Source of the DNA: Bradyrhizobium sp. sBnM-33
GTDB taxonomy: Bacteria > Pseudomonadota > Alphaproteobacteria > Rhizobiales > Xanthobacteraceae
DNA length: 64,000 nt
Reading direction: 5' to 3'
Assembly (NCBI RefSeq): GCF_032917945.1
Contig: NZ_CP136624.1
Span: forward strand, 7,068,001-7,132,000
Below, one piece after another: positions 63,903 to 64,000 of the stretch. The notes below the pieces were generated by a model. That model worked only from the letters and a program-made list of their open reading frames with translations, was not told the origin of the DNA and searched no databases. The translations under genes were made by a program, and so were the position numbers. Position 1 is the stretch's first letter. Each line of letters starts with the position of its first letter.

Positions 63903-64000
63903 TATTCCGTCCCGCGTTGTTTGACGAACGAGATATCGAATGATGCGGCACTGACCGGACGCGCGATCACGACTTCCCGGTGTGTGCATCAAGCCTCGAC

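Overview
The window looks like a chromosome segment of a Bradyrhizobium-type alphaproteobacterium. This is inferred from high GC with strongly GC-ending codons, many near-identical palindromic intergenic repeats, a large stock of CoA-ester and acyl-CoA dehydrogenase genes, and several chemoreceptors. No rRNA, tRNA or CRISPR array was found. Most of the window is ordinary metabolic chromosome; the last ~2.7 kb (61.4-64 kb) looks accessory and decayed.

Layout. 1-5.5 kb: the end of a thiamine-diphosphate enzyme, an MFS transporter, alkB abutting a second 2-oxoglutarate/Fe(II) oxygenase, and a DUF2848-amidase pair. 5.7-9.8 kb: a DUF35 Zn-ribbon/OB-fold protein with an SCP-x-type thiolase, an MFE-2-like SDR, and an exported SMP-30 lactonase whose ribosome binding site sits in a hairpin. 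9.9-12.7 kb: PEP carboxylase. 12.9-24.3 kb: CoA-ester catabolism (two acyl-CoA ligases, three crotonases, a 2,4-dienoyl-CoA reductase-like SDR, a second SDR, an acyl-CoA dehydrogenase, an APH-like kinase with a DUF6285 partner, and a GFA-family protein). 24.5-25.8 kb: a frameshifted IS110-type element. 26-38.4 kb: HtpX, a VOC protein and an acyl-CoA dehydrogenase with matching promoters, an exported M20 amidohydrolase, a flavin reductase, an alpha/beta hydrolase with a Cys nucleophile, YghU, a Baeyer-Villiger-type monooxygenase, a nitronate monooxygenase and a thiolase-like protein that appears to lack the thiolase catalytic residues. 38.5-48 kb: four chemoreceptor genes on one strand, with an AraC regulator among them. 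48.1-51.9 kb: a complete tetronate (threonate) pathway, otnK-otnI-ltnD with divergent otnC. 52 kb: a GIY-YIG nuclease gene, frameshifted, lying between perfect 35-nt inverted copies of a dispersed palindrome. 52.4-61.3 kb: livFGMH, a binding protein and a D-glutamate-cyclase-like protein, divergent from a LysR regulator, an N-carbamoyl-amino-acid hydrolase-like enzyme and a 2-hydroxyacid dehydrogenase. 61.4-64 kb: a broken SUFU-like gene, small secreted or hypothetical genes, a frameshifted DUF2285-like gene of the kind found on integrative conjugative elements, and a tandem operator.

How it works together. Three units read as coherent pathways: beta-oxidation-like degradation of CoA esters (with a monooxygenase, hydrolase and flavin reductase that could open a ring ketone), tetronate breakdown to dihydroxyacetone phosphate, and LysR-controlled uptake and use of an amino-acid-like compound. 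Nearly every gap downstream of a stop codon carries one of about ten families of imperfect palindromes, which probably act as transcript ends or mRNA stabilisers. The best leads for something undescribed are the GIY-YIG gene boxed by palindrome arms, the Shine-Dalgarno hairpin at 8.56 kb, the twin promoters at 27.3 and 29.3 kb, the LysR-box palindrome at 58.15 kb and the tandem operator at 63.87 kb.
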